64,000 nt of DNA from Orthosia cruda (GCA_964057195.1 OZ059836.1:22746279-22810278), one strand, 5' to 3'; positions 33,246-44,600 are shown, counted from the stretch's first letter. The notes: a model not told the origin generated them from the letters alone. Translations and numbers: made by a program.

Positions 33246-34726
33246 TCAGCCGAAAGACGTCCACTGCTGGACAAAGGCCTCCCCCAGGCGTCGCCACATT
33301 GACCGATCCCGTGCGTCTCGCATCCAGCGCCTTCCCGCAACCTTAACCAGGTCATCAGTCCACCTAGTGGGAGGCCTTCCAACGTATCGTCTTCCGGTTC
33401 GCGGTCGCCATTCCAGAACTTTTCGCCCCATCGGCCATTAGTTCTGCGAGCAATGTGCCCTGCCCACTGCCACTTAAGTTTGGCAATTCTTCGGGCTATG
33501 TCTGTAACTTTGGTTACAGACATAGCCCGTATATCATCATTTCTGACGTGATCACGCAAGGAAATTCCGAGCATAGCCCTCTCCATTGCCCTTTGGGTAA
33601 CTTTGAGCTTTCTGATAAGGCCCATTGTGAGCGACCACGTCTCGGTCCCATAGGTGATCACTGGCAACACACACTGGTCATAGACTTTTGTCTTGAGACA
33701 CTGCGGTAAATTGGACGAGAAGATACCACGCAACTTCCCGAACGCCGCCCAGCCGAGTCAGATTCGACGGTTGACCTCTTTCTCGAAATTGGACCTACCC
33801 AACTGGACCGTTTGTCCCAGGTAGACATAATCGTCTACAACTTCGAGAGTAGAGTCTCCGACCTTGATAGGAGTGGGTGTTACATGGGCATTCATCATGA
33901 TCTTGGTTTTGTCCATGTTCATTTTAAGACCCACTCTTTCGGAAGCTCTACTGAGGTCATCGAGCATTTTACTGAGGCTCTCCATAGTCTCAGCCATGAC
34001 CAATATGTCGTCGGCAAACCGAAGGTGAGTAATGTACTCGCCACTAACGTTGATGCCAAGCCCCCTCCAGTCCAGAACCTTGAAGACATCCTCCAGCGCA
34101 GCAGTGAACAGTTTCGGAGAAATGACGTCTCCCTGTCTCACGCCGCGCCGGAGAAGGATTGGTTTCGAGGTCTGATCCTGAAGACGGACTGACATTGTGG
34201 CGTTTTTGTACAAACACTTCAACACCTCAATGTACCGGTAGTCGATCTGGCACCGTTGGAGAGACTGCAGTACAGCCCAAGTCTCTATTGAATCGAAGGT
34301 TTTCTCGTAGTCCACAAACGCTAAACAGAGAGGCAGGTTATACTCTTCGGTCTTCTGTATAACCTGCCGCAGCGTATGTATGTGGTCTACGGTGCTAAAG
34401 CCTTTTCGGAATCCGGCTTGTTCGGGGGGCTGGAAATCGTCTAACCTGCGCGCGAGACGATTCGTGATGACTCTTGAAAACAACTTGTAGACATGGCTAA
34501 GAAGTGAGATGGGCCTATAGTTCTTCAACCGGGCATTGTCGCCCTTCTTCAAGAAGAGTACCACCACACCCCTGCACCATGCCTGTGGCGTTTTGCCCTC
34601 GAGTATGACGGTATCAAACAGCTTCTGAAGGGCCCTAAGGTCCGGTTTTCCACCCGCCTTCAGGAGTTCGGCCGTAATTCCGTCATCACCCGGCGCCTTG
34701 TTGTTTTTGAGCAGTTTCAGAGCCAT
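33246..34726 (-). pseudogene. RTE reverse transcriptase and C-terminal domain, broken
   Basis: Reading down from 34,726: LLKNNKAPGDDGITAELLK, NYRPISLLSHVYKLFSRV, QAGFRKGFSTVDHI, AFVDYEKTFDSI, VRQGDVISPKLFT and LRFADDILVMAE, all RT motifs in order, with FADD at the active site. A TGA at 33,758-33,760 replaces the CGA (Arg) of the 41.7-kb copy after KEVNRRI. Further on are MRGIFSSNLPQCLK, VYDQCVLPVITYG and DIARRIAKLKWQWAGHIARR. A templated hairpin sits at 33,493, and a frameshift near 33,440 moves the end (GRPPTRWTDDLVKVAG) into another frame. Not functional. Confidence 0.9.
33493..33528. repeat. Perfect palindrome (16-bp arms, 4-nt loop) inside RTE
   Basis: GGGCTATGTCTGTAAC, 4 nt, then its exact inverse. 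In the sister copies (18,780; 41,985) the place of one arm encodes VEIRKRTRVTDIARR, so coding DNA was replaced here by an inverted copy of the neighbouring bases. Confidence 0.85.
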
Positions 34727-34763
34727 CCTAATCTCGTACAGGCTGACGTCCGCTTACTCTCAT

Positions 34764-35407
34764 AATTCGCATAATAAATAGCTGCATTCATATTTTCAGA
34801 GAATTTTTTTATCGAATAACTGTGATAATAAAATCTTGGAAAAGTGGTTTTTAATATTCACATAAATACCAGACATAATTGCCTATACCAAACTCACTTG
34901 CTCGTATTTACCTTCTTTGTTTGATCGTAAAAAATAGAGCCTAGTGAACATATTTTGTATATTCGGTTATTTTTACGACTAATAATATCCGTGTTTACGA
35001 CCGTAAGATTGTGACATTACATAATATATCCCTTTCTGTAATAAGTTGGCATGTTAGTATGTGAATATCTCGTAAATTAAGACCAATAAAACTGTGCTGA
35101 GAAGTTATCTAGAACAGTAATCTTTTTCGTGAAATATCTTAAAGGCATAATTTAGCCCAAAGTCTTCCACACACACGCACACACAGTCTGGACAAAGTGT
35201 CCAAATCGACGGGTCCAGTCAGTGCTTCGTGCTTCCAGGGGATTACTGCGTCCTTAACCAGCAAGAAAAGAAAGAAAACCTTAGAAATTGTGTTCCTACC
35301 ACCAACTTGTAAAAATTCTGATCGATCAAAACGAATCTCCATTCTTAAAAATTTCTACAAAAAATATTGCAGACTTTTATGCTGTTTGTAACAGTAGCAG
35401 CAAAATG
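34764..35407. other. Unit 2 flank of tRNA copy B
   Basis: Aligns to 21,353-22,037 and 45,895-46,575 with about ten percent differences by eye. Non-coding. Confidence 0.65.
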
Positions 35408-35479
35408 TGCGTTGGCCGGGAATCGAACCCGGATCAACTGCTTGGAAGGCAACTATGCTGACCATTACACCACCAACGC
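35408..35479 (-). tRNA. tRNA-Gly (anticodon TCC), copy B of unit 2
   Basis: Identical 72-nt cloverleaf with anticodon TCC, A and B boxes and a TTTT terminator on the minus-strand 3' side (CATTTTGCTGCTAC). It is the only tRNA in unit 2. Confidence 0.97.
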
Positions 35480-36334
35480 AGCTGAAAGACGGCTTCGTTT
35501 AGAACGTCTGTTACGACTGATAATATCTATCTTTAAGTAAATCCACCTTTTTGTATCATCCGCCGAACTGTACTTTCATTTTTGTTTACAGCGCCAGATC
35601 TTTCAAGTTCTTGCACTCTAATTCAAGCTTTAGTGCATAGATCATAGAGCTCCAATTACTGAGTGGAACAGGCACCAAAACACACATTGCATAATATTTA
35701 CTTTTCTAGCAATCACAAATGGATAGGTTGTCTATTCACCTGTGTTTGGTTAGGTGTTTAATTTTAATCGAAGTTTTGTATTAATTTTAATCGTGATTCT
35801 TAAAGGTGATTTCACTAATGAAACTATTCATGATTTGTAGATGATTATTTTAAGTGTATCCTTATTTTCAGCAGGATCTTCGTAATTGAGCAAGGATTCT
35901 GACACAAATATACCATATTAAAAGGTAAAGCTTTAATTAATATCAATATAGTTAAAGGAAATAACAGGGAATCATGTGTCCAAGGACCGTACAATTATTT
36001 AAATCACTTTTTACCTTCGCTCAATGAGAATTATCTTACTGATAATATTTTTATTGAAAAAAGCCATAAATTAATTCTGCTGAGAATCTCCGATCTTACT
36101 ACGGTAATGATCAGTTCATTAGTATGCAAGCAAGGGACATCCCTACAAGCTTGTTAACTTCATTTTAATTATGACTCTTGTACGTTTCCAGATGTTGTTT
36201 ATATTTTTGTGATATTTTTAAACGTACTTTAAAGGACATTATTTGCAATTATTGAATTTCATTTCGTGTATTGAATTTTAATTATATGGAAAATACAGGT
36301 AGATTTGCGAGAAAATAAGAATATAAGCACCTGT
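35480..36334. other. Unit 2 sequence without gene
   Basis: Matches 22,110-22,458 and 25,450-25,690 of unit 1, and 46,648-46,992 and 48,515-49,020 of unit 3. The open frame found at 25,193 and 47,049 in the other units is deleted here, near 35,830. Confidence 0.6.
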
Positions 36335-36965
36335 TATAGCCATTGTACAATGTTTACATTGAGTCAAAGACTCAATTGGCTGCCAAAAAGTTGGGGATCC
36401 TTGCGAAGGAGAGACAGTATTTCACGCCAGAGCAGCTGCTTAAGTTGTATCACAAAGTACGTAAGCGGCGGGTGGCGCGTCGTGGTTGTATCGAGCTCAA
36501 AATCGATCTTGCATGGAGTACTCTTCTCTTTACTGAAGACGACGTATCTGCCAAATACTAGCTTGATGCACTACAGTCCATGGAAAACCGGACAAAGTGG
36601 CTCATCGGGAATGAGGCATTGGTCGAGTCAAAGTTGCCGAGACTTGAACGTCGTCGCCGAGTTGCCAGCTAGTCGGTTTTCTTACGGTTGCATTTCGGGG
36701 AGTGTGTGATGGAATTACACGATCTAATTCCGCCTAGCCCATTTCATCATCGGACTACCACCCGCACTATAACGTAGTTTTATTTTCTCTGTAAGCCGCA
36801 CTAAACGTTTTGGAAATACTCCCAGAGCACAGCTAATGAGTGGAATTTCCTGCTAGATATTCATATAAAATATAAATAGACTCCTATTTCCCGATAGCTA
36901 CAACCTAGGGGTCTTTAATTCAAGAGTGAATAGGTTACGAAAAAGGCATGCGTTTGTTAGAATTT
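36335..36965 (+). pseudogene. CR1/Jockey-like RT C-terminal fragment and 3' UTR (unit 2)
   Basis: Frames give QLAAKKLGILAKERQYFTPEQLLKLYH, a CIELKIDLAWST piece, and then GECVMELHDLIPPSPFHHRT-type sequence in other frames. This is the region after the RT domain in a CR1-like lepidopteran family. The 3' UTR block CTAGGGGTCTTTAATTCAAG near 36,910 recurs at 50,348. Several frame breaks. The matching fragment in unit 3 is split by another element. Confidence 0.6.
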
Positions 36966-37018
36966 GACGTATGAGTGACGTTATTAATTCGTTAATTTAA
37001 ATTTTTCAAGTTACAATG

Positions 37019-37865
37019 GTTTGCTACATAATACATACCTGTCATATTTATTAAGCACCTACCAACAAATGTCTAAGTACCAACCTAAATTATTATTGTG
37101 TTATATATTATTGTATTGCTACAAATGTAAAAGAGAACCCATCTAAGTAAATATTGTTCTGTGTACAGGCAATAACTCTAAACTTACTCGTATATGTAAG
37201 CCACATTGATGATATGCCTATAAATTATTACGTAATTTGTAATGATCATTGCGGATTTTTATATTGCTATATTAGTATTTATAAGTCCTTTGAAACAATT
37301 AGTACAATACTGTCTATGACTAAACAGAATGACTAAATAGGCGATATTAAATTCCTTAATTGTCTTGATACGTATTAAAACAGTTTCACTACTTAAGAAC
37401 AGTTTCACCTCACTGTGAGTTTATTTAAAGCAATATCTCTATATATAGTTTGCTACATAATACATACCTGTCATATTTATTAAGCACCTACCAACAAATG
37501 TCTAAGTACCAACCTAAATTATTATTGTGTTATATATTATTGTATTGCTACAAATGTAAAAGAGAACCCATCTAAGTAAATATTGTTCTGTGTACAGGCA
37601 ATAACTCTAAACTTACTCGTATATGTAAGCCACATTGATGATATGCCTATAAATTATTACGTAATTTGTAATGATCATTGCGGATTTTTATATTGCTATA
37701 TTAGTATTTATAAGTCCTTTGAAACAATTAGTACAATACTGTCTATGACTAAACAGAATGACTAAATAGGCGATATTAAATTCCTTAATTGTCTTGATAC
37801 GTATTAAAACAGTTTCACTACTTAAGAACAGTTTCACCTCACTGTGAGTTTATTTAAAGCAATAT
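37019..37865. repeat. Tandem direct duplication, 429-bp period, copies apparently identical
   Basis: Positions 37,019-37,436 repeat at 37,448-37,865 with an 11-bp spacer. By eye the copies are identical, including a 60-codon open frame at 37,154 and 37,583 that has no recognised function. Identity in a region where everything else has drifted implies a very recent event or an assembly artefact. Confidence 0.9.
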
Positions 37866-38757
37866 AGAAAATGGTGGGATACCGCGCCATTTTCTCATAT
37901 TGGATGTATTGAGACACAGATAGAACCAATATTATAAAATATTGTGTAATTGTTTAGCTGACTTACTTTTTTGTGAACTCCAAGCCATTGCAGGCCAGAT
38001 ATATTATTATTATCAATACTTGGTATAAGATCAACTACACAAGACTAACGTAGGTTATTTGATCTTATAACATTATTATTGCTAATGGTTGTGTTGAAAC
38101 TGTATCTATATCATATTATGGCCTTTATTCGTAATATGTTATAGTGATTTAAGGGCTAGTCTATGTCCTTTGCCTTATCCTCGTTATTTTTATTCTATAA
38201 TATTGTAAATACTTTATGTGGTTGTAAAAGATATCAATAAATACTATGAAAGAGCTTACGTGGGGTTTGTTGCCCTTCTTCCCCACGAGAGCTAGTCTAG
38301 CAAATGGGTGGTAACTCACTGAGCCTTCTCAATATGAATTAATTGACAAGCCTTATTTAAATAAATACCTAGTCTTGTTTTTCTGTTCTTTTATTCATAA
38401 AACCCTTCCCTTACACACCACATACATTGGAACTCTGATACACATAAATAACCAACAACCATCTCGACATTCAAAGCTTGCTATCTTGGTAGATATTAAT
38501 ATTTTTATATTTCCATTAATGATTATAACAGGTTCCTGTATTCCATACATATATGAATAGGTCATTTCTAGTCAATCGTGCTTAACCGTCGCCTACATCA
38601 TCGCTCACCATCAGGTGTAATAGTGACCTAGACATATTTACAGTTAATCCTCCTACTGTGTTTTACGATAATATTGTTGCAACAAACATTTTCTTTCCTT
38701 CTATCGGATTAACTTTCAGTGCGTAGGCGGCGTCAGTGGCCTTAGTTGACTAACATC
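37866..38757. other. Unit 2 distal sequence
   Basis: Mostly not recognised. From 38,555 (TATATGAATAGGTCATTTC) it matches 50,400-50,705 of unit 3, ending at the RTE target. Unit 3 has about 70 extra bp near 50,490-50,570. Confidence 0.55.
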
Positions 38758-39203
38758 ATATTCTGTTATGTACCGTATGGTGACGGTCGTAAAGAATTTC
38801 ACCATCCCATATCTTCCCGTGGGTGTCGTAAGAGGCGACTAAGGGACACACCAGAGAATGGGCAGCAGCGTTTTCTGTGCACTTTACCAACAAACTGCGA
38901 TCGCCAACCCGTCTGCCAAGCGTGGCGATTATGGCAAACCCCCCCAAACCAAAATGAATAGTACACATAATAACCGGCGAGAAGATAGCCGAACTCGAGG
39001 AAGAATTGAGCAGGTTACGATGGAGCATTATAAGGTTATCTGAAGTCCGAAGAGAGGGGGAGGACTCCATAATCCTCAAATCTGGTAACCTGCTCTATTT
39101 CCGAGAGGGTGACCGGCAGTCCCAGGGTGGTGTCGGCTTTATCGTCCACAAGTGGTGGTGTGGTAAAGATCGAGAGTGTGTCGATCAGGGTGGCGTACCT
39201 ATA

Positions 39204-40045
39204 TAAATAAAAAATTGTTTTAAAGTTATTCACTTAAGGTTTATAATCCATTGGCATCGAATCCAAGCGGTTGTGATGTGGGGGGCGTTCTTTACTAGGC
39301 ACAACACTTTCTCTTCTTCCTTTGTTGTCTAACATCACCAATCGAACCACACGAGCTAATCCCACGGCAAATGCCAGCGCGGGGCTCGTTTGCCGCCCTG
39401 ACGACATCCAACGTCTCAATTTATTATATATAAGTCTATGATCCAACGAGCGCGCACACGTACTACTTCGCGTAGGCTCACAAAGTAAGGCTTTGTGGGA
39501 GCGCTGCGCGAGTGTGGGTGTGGGAGCAGGACAGAACACTGAACGATTTTACGTGTTTTTGCGGGTGTAATACCCGCACTTTCTGTTTCGTCAATCGTGT
39601 GCCGTATATGCATCTCTTCGGTGTTTCTGATACCTGCATTCCTTTTATTCAAACCATAATAATATTTATAGTTTATTCGTAGTTTATTTTAAATATCTTA
39701 CTGTATTTTTTTTTTGTTTTTGTACCTATTTTTACATGCACTACAGACCTTGGTATCCGTACGTCACGTCCTAGGCGACCACTGAAAAACAGCGCCGTGT
39801 TGTGGGTCCCCCACGGCACAGCATTATGCTGAGTGGAAGCCTTCTTGCTACAATCACGACATGCATCTGCTTTTATTTACACTCGCATTTTTTTTATTTT
39901 GTCTTTTATTTTACATTTCTAACATAATTTAAGAACTACTAACACTATTTATTGTTAACCACTATTCTCGTTCTTGAAATGTAATGTTTGTATGTCGTTT
40001 TGTGGCAATTAAATATTTTTTCTTTCTTTCTTTTCTTCTTTCTTT
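39204..40045 (+). mobile_element. Unclassified 842-bp insertion in RTE
   Basis: The RTE coding text is cut at GTGGCGTACCTATA and resumes with TACCTTATACTCAGAATATC, giving a TACCT(T)ATA target duplication (39,196-39,203; 40,046-40,054). The insert ends in GGCAATTAAATATTTTTTC and a (CTTT)n tail, which suggests a plus-strand non-LTR or SINE-type 3' end. The GC-rich middle (39,270-39,520) has open frames on the minus strand with no recognised product. Confidence 0.65.
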
Positions 40046-40545
40046 TACCTTATACTCAGAATATCCGCAAGATATTCGCTCAAGCTCATACAGGTCTACG
40101 CCCCGACCACGGCACACCCCGACGACGAGGTACAGACCATGTATGAGGATATCTCTAGAGCCATGCATGGTTCCAAAACCTACTTCACCGTTGTCATGGG
40201 AGACTTCAACGCGAAACTGGGCAAACGTGACGAGGATGAGATATAAGTGGGGCAATTTGGAGTTGGACGTCGGAACCACCGGGGTCACCTACTGGCCAGT
40301 TTTATGGAGAAGGAGGGCCTCTACTTGATGAACTCCTTCTTCAGAAAGCGTGAGCACAGGAAGTGAACCTAGCAAAGCCCCGATGGTGCAACTAAAAACG
40401 AGATCGACTTCATCATGTCAACCAAGAAGCAAATGTTCAATGATGTCTCTGTAATCAACTCGGTGAAAACCGGGAGCGATCACCGCATGGTAAGAGGCAC
40501 ATTGAACATTAATGTCAATCTTGAAAGGTCTCGACTGATGAAGTC

Positions 40546-40579
40546 CACGCTCCATCCAGCCTGTGCTGGATGGAGCGTG
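40546..40579. repeat. Perfect palindrome (15-bp arms, 4-nt loop) inside RTE
   Basis: CACGCTCCATCCAGC, 4 nt, then its exact inverse, in the linker between endonuclease and RT. The frame stays open across it but encodes an apparently inserted segment (HPACAGWSVKTK). It looks like a second templated inverted duplication. Confidence 0.8.
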
Positions 40580-40767
40580 AAAACCAAACCCAACCAAAAC
40601 CCCGAGACCTTTCAACTCGAACTCCGGAATCGTTTCGAGTGCCTAGGGAGCTCCGTGGACGAATACAGTGATGGGTTCGTGGAAGCTGTCCATACGGTTG
40701 GGTCTAAGTTTTTCAAGATCGCCGTACAGATAAGAACAAAAAGCTCTCTGATCCTACTCTCAAGCTC

Positions 40768-42271
40768 ATGAAGGAGAGGCGTGAGAAGATCCTGCAGTCT
40801 TTAGACGATGCGTTGAAATACCGACAGCTAAATAGACGGATCTCAAAGTCCTTGAAAAGTGAACTCCGCCGCTTTAATACCGAAAGTATTAAAGACGCGA
40901 TTGAGCGGAATAAGGGCTCCAAGTTATTTGCAAGAGATCTGTCTATTGGGCAGAGCCAGCTCACGAAACTGAAGACCAATGATGGCAGGATCGTATCAGC
41001 CAAATCGGAGCTTCTGAGGGAGATCGAGAGATTCTATGGGCAGTTGTACACTTCAACCAGTAAACCCGTCGCGAATCTAGCGAATGACCCTAGAGCTAGA
41101 TTGACCCGACACTATACCGAAGACATTCCGGACGTCAGCCTGTATGAGATTAGGATGGCTCTGAAACAGCTTAAGAACAACAAGGCGCCGGGTGATGACC
41201 GAATCACGGCCGAACTCCTGAAGGTGGGTGGGAAACCGGTCCTTAAGGCCCTTCAGAAGCTGTTTGATTCCGTCATACTCGAGGGAAGGACGCCACAGGC
41301 ATGGTGCAGGGGTGTGGTGGTACTCTTCTTCAAGAAAGGTGACAATGCCTTACTGAAGAACTATAGGCCCATCTCACTTCTTAGCCATGTCTACAAGCTG
41401 TTTTCAAGAGTCATCACGTATCGTCTCGCACGTCTTCAAGGTTCTGGACTGGACAGGGCTATGCATCAACGTTAATGGCGAGTATATCACTCACCTTCGG
41501 TTTGCCGACGATATAGTGGTTATGGCTCAGACCATGGAGGACCTCAGTAAAATGCTCGATGACCTCATTAGAGCTTGCGAAAGACTGGGTCTTAGGATGA
41601 ACATGGACAAAACCAAGGTGATGCTGAATGCCCATGTTATACCCACTCCTATCAAGGTCGGAGATTCGACACTCGAAGTTGTGGGGGACTATGTCTACCT
41701 GGGACAAACGGTCCAGTTGGGTAGGGCCAACTTCGAGAAAGAGGTCAACCGTCGAATCCGACTCGGCTGTGCAGCGTTCGGGAAGTTGCGCGGTATCTTC
41801 TCGTCCAACTTACCACAGTGTCTCAAGACGAAAGTCTATGACCAGTGTGTGTTGCCAGTGATGACATATTATGGTTCTGAGACGTGGTCGCTTACAATGG
41901 GCCTCATCAGAAAGCTTACAGTCACTCAAAGGGCAATGGAGAAGGCTATGCTTGGAGTTTCCTTGCGTGATCGAATTAGAAATGTAGAGATCCGCAAGAG
42001 AACCAGGGTTACTGACATAGCCCGAAGAATTGCCAAACGTAAGTGGCAGTGGGCAGGGCACATTGCTCGCAGAACGGATGGCCGATGGGGCAGAAAGGTT
42101 CTGGAGTGGCGACCGCGAACCGGAAGACGTTGCGTTGGAAGGCCTCCCACCAGGTGGACCGATGACCTGGTGAAGGTTGCAGGGATCCGCTGGTTGCGAG
42201 ACGCACGGGACCGGTCAAAGTGGCGACGCTTGGGGGAGGCCTATGTCCAGCAGTGGACGTCTTTCGGCTGA
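40768..42271 (+). pseudogene. RTE reverse transcriptase with internal deletion, and C-terminus
   Basis: The first frame (to 41,475) covers EIRMALKQLKNNKAPGDD, NYRPISLLSHVYKLFSRV and ITYRLAR. The text then jumps directly to HVFKVLDWTGLCINVNGEY and LRFADDIVVMAQ. Comparison with the 34-kb copy shows about 365 nt missing at 41,430, removing the QAGFRKG, AFVDYEK and RQGDVISP motifs and shifting frame. The second frame (41,427-42,271) runs open through DIARRIAKRKWQWAGHIARR and GRPPTRWTDDLVKVAG to the normal end QQWTSFG. The RT cannot be active. Confidence 0.9.
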
Positions 42272-42654
42272 TATGATGATATTTTGTTATTATTACACTA
42301 ATAATATGTCCTCAAGAGGAAACTAATATTCTGGAATGAAAAAAATATCCCTTAGCAAGAAACTGTAAAGTTTGTACTCTAATAACAAGCAAACAGATAC
42401 ATTTTGTATTAGTCCTCATTGAACTGTGAAGGTGAAAACATTTTCGCACTCGGTTTATTGCTACACAATTTTCATGTTCTCCACTACTAATTTTAAACCA
42501 TTTCATGACTTCACATAATATATTCCCGTGCTGTAAGAAATTAACATGAAATTGGGTACAGAAAGGGTTTTTTTTTCTATTTAACTATGCTGTGTATCAG
42601 CACTTATTCAAAGCCAAAAATTACTAAAAACACATGTCTTTAGTTATAATTAAT

Positions 42655-42822
42655 CCAAAACGCTCACCCTTCTCCACAAAAAGACTGCATTTCAACTGCA
42701 CTCCGTCTGCAAATTCGCAGTTTGAATGTTGCTAGTACGACTGCAATAAAACTGCAAACCACCCATGCAGTCCGATTGCAGTCGGTGTGCAGTTGGCATG
42801 CATTAGTGAGTTTAGTTAAGAA
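42655..42822. mobile_element. Palindromic MITE upstream of tRNA copy A (unit 3)
   Basis: Counterpart of 15,003-15,151: AACGCTCACCCTTCTCCAC at the left end, ATTTCAACTGCACTCCGTC inside, GAGTTTAGTT at the right. Confidence 0.55.
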
Positions 42823-42926
42823 GAAGAAGTAACACTAAACCACCCCAGCAACATATACACCTGAAAAAATCGATAAAATGAAAAGGATATTTCAAGCATG
42901 CAGTGGAAACCATTTTAACAAAAGTG

Positions 42927-42998
42927 TGCGTTGGCCGGGAATCGAACCCGGATCAACTGCTTGGAAGGCAACTATGCTGACCATTACACCACCAACGC
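42927..42998 (-). tRNA. tRNA-Gly (anticodon TCC), copy A of unit 3
   Basis: Identical to the other four copies over 72 nt. The minus-strand 3' flank CACTTTTGTTAAAATGG supplies a TTTT terminator. Flanks are of type A, as at 15,260. Confidence 0.97.
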
Positions 42999-43867
42999 CG
43001 ACGACTATTCTATTTAAATCTGTTTATAGTTTAATGTAAAACATGTGAAATATGTTTTTGTTTGCACAGTTGTTTCTATACGTTAACAATGTTAACACTT
43101 GCATAGTGTTCGATTTTATTGGAAGTACATTATAAATAGATATCTCAAATAAATCAATAATATTGCCGAATACAAGCATAAGGTGTGTATTTTATGTTCG
43201 TGTAAGTCGACGACAGGGAACATCAGTGGACAATGTACCTACGCCAAAAAAATACAGAACTGTCATATTTCACAATAATTTGTTGTTTTTAAAATCGACA
43301 TAATCTCAATTTACAAAGCTACAGATAATGTCTGCCATTGCTGGCAATCAAAGATCGATTGTTATTTTTTCATTTTTTTTTCATCGATTGCTTTTTGAGC
43401 CAAATAAGATACCAAACGCAAATGACATTCATTAATATTAGCCTGACTAATTTTATAATTAGTTAACTAAATACAAGACATATATTCTGACGTGTAATAT
43501 TTACGACTGTAACGAATATTGACTTTGATGCGCGAAGAAATCGTTATCACTGACAGGTGAAGTTTTAAAACATTCCTGTGTTGTACAACTGTCCATACAT
43601 TGGCGTTCATAGCTTATTGAAAAGCACGGATCGTCAATAAAATATTAGGTATCCTTTTTACTTTACTCGAGAATTTTATTTATTAAATTGAGTCCATAAA
43701 GCCGATACAAAATGAAAGTACACTTCGATTTCATATTTTTGTTTTGAAAAGTATATTTGAAAATACAATGGAAAAGATAAGTTAGTTAAATATGGACTTC
43801 TTTACTGTTTATATTTGTAGGAATTTTGCCATGCTTGACGATATCTTGACAAAATACAAAGGATAGA
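42999..43867. other. Unit 3 sequence without gene
   Basis: The first 180 bp match the 15.4-kb region, and from about 43,395 it matches 17,565-18,035. About 1.9 kb of unit 1, including the Crypton relic, is absent. No coding region. Confidence 0.6.
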
Positions 43868-44342
43868 TCTCTCAGTGATCATTTCGTAGGGCAAATAAGT
43901 ATGCTCTTTGAGGAGTGGCTTGAGAGACGCTACGGCGTCCTCACCTTCCGCCTGACGCAGGTCCTCACCGGACACGGCTGTTCCGGTAGGTTCCTGTTCA
44001 AGACAAGGTGGGAGGAAACGCTCGGGTGTCACGATTTTGTGGATCGTCCGGTGGACACGGTGGAGCATACAGTGGAGGTCTGCCCCATTTGGGCGGAACC
44101 CTCGTGGAGCCCAGAGTCGATGGCGCGTAGTGTTCCACGCGCGCATCAAAGAGATATCAGCAAAACTGACGGGGTCCGCTAGGGCCGCGCGAATAAATTT
44201 GAAAGAGAGTTACCGCGGCCCTAGCACAAACAACTGAATAGGAGCATTATGGGTAGGTTTTAGTCAGTAAAATCTGACACGCCCTCCCGCTTCACCCAGA
44301 GGGAAAAAAATCATTGGATGATATCCCACCCAAAAAAAAAGG
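43868..44342 (+). pseudogene. R1-clade non-LTR retrotransposon 3' end (unit 3)
   Basis: One frame from 43,901 gives FEEWLERRYGVLTFRLTQVL, HGCSGRFLFKTRWEE, VDRPVDTVEHTVEVCPIWAE. This is the conserved C-terminal Cys/His region of R1/TRAS-type ORF2 (HGCxG...C...D...H..EVCP). The rest of the tail is deleted as in unit 1. The 3' UTR follows and ends in CACCCAAAAAAAAAGGGC. Confidence 0.75.
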
Positions 44343-44600
44343 GCAGATATGTAAAAGTTTTCTGTGATTCTATCTCAAGCATTTGAGTAATTTTTATGTA
44401 GATTTAACTATTTTTATTTGTACCAATTTGACTTAAAATTGGCTTTTTTGCGCAGGATTACGTTATCCAAAATATAATAAATTAGATACAAACTGGCTGC
44501 GGCCCTGGTGTGTCTTTTTCTGATGAGATAGAGAGCGGTTTTTATAAATGGGTGTGATAAAATTGATTTTTATGTTCTTGTATTAAAAATATTGGATCTA

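Larger units (their letters stand above)
33242..34752 (-). mobile_element. RTE non-LTR retrotransposon, 5'-truncated, with target duplication
   Basis: The 1,511-bp minus-strand copy is flanked by CTTACTCTCAT at 33,231-33,241 and 34,753-34,763. Units 1 and 3 show the unsplit site (21,349; 45,891). The 3' end at 33,242 reads CATTTCAGCCGAAAG on the plus strand. The element contains the RT and C-terminus and lacks the endonuclease. Confidence 0.92.
38980..40710 (+). pseudogene. RTE endonuclease domain, split by an insertion
   Basis: The N-terminal part reads ELEEELSRLRWSIIRLSEVRR (pieces), EGEDSIILKSGNLLY and QGGVGFIVHK, where E in SEVRR is the catalytic Glu position. After the insertion it resumes with LKLIQVYAPTTAHPDDEV and VMGDFNAKLG. 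It continues in another frame with EKEGLYLMNSFF, NEIDFIMS and SDHRMVRGTLNI, the endonuclease Ser-Asp-His motif intact. There are at least two frameshifts (near 40,225 and 40,365) besides the insertion. Confidence 0.8.
38770..42278 (+). mobile_element. RTE non-LTR retrotransposon, near full length but broken
   Basis: Flanked by ATATTCTGTTAT (38,758-38,769) and ATATTTTGTTAT (42,279-42,290). Unit 3 keeps a single copy at 50,707-50,718. The 5' region has the RTE-type leader with GGGTGTCGTAAGAGGCGACT and CGCCAACCCGTCTGCCAAGC, then the endonuclease, RT and C-terminus. It is broken by an 842-bp insertion, several frameshifts, a hairpin and an internal RT deletion. Confidence 0.9.
26908..42290. repeat. 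Segmental duplication unit 2
   Basis: Homology to units 1 and 3 starts at CGAGAATTTTATTTATTAAA (26,918; 17,840; 43,668). Unit 2 therefore lacks the tRNA-A part. It carries a Jockey insertion, an RTE insertion, a 429-bp-period tandem duplication and, at its end, a large RTE (38,770-42,278) whose target site is intact at 50,707 in unit 3. Confidence 0.85.

Noticed and set aside
37154..37765. Two identical 60-residue proteins as a duplicated gene pair
   Set aside because: They are the same open frame in the two halves of a tandem DNA duplication, without recognisable domains or codon bias.
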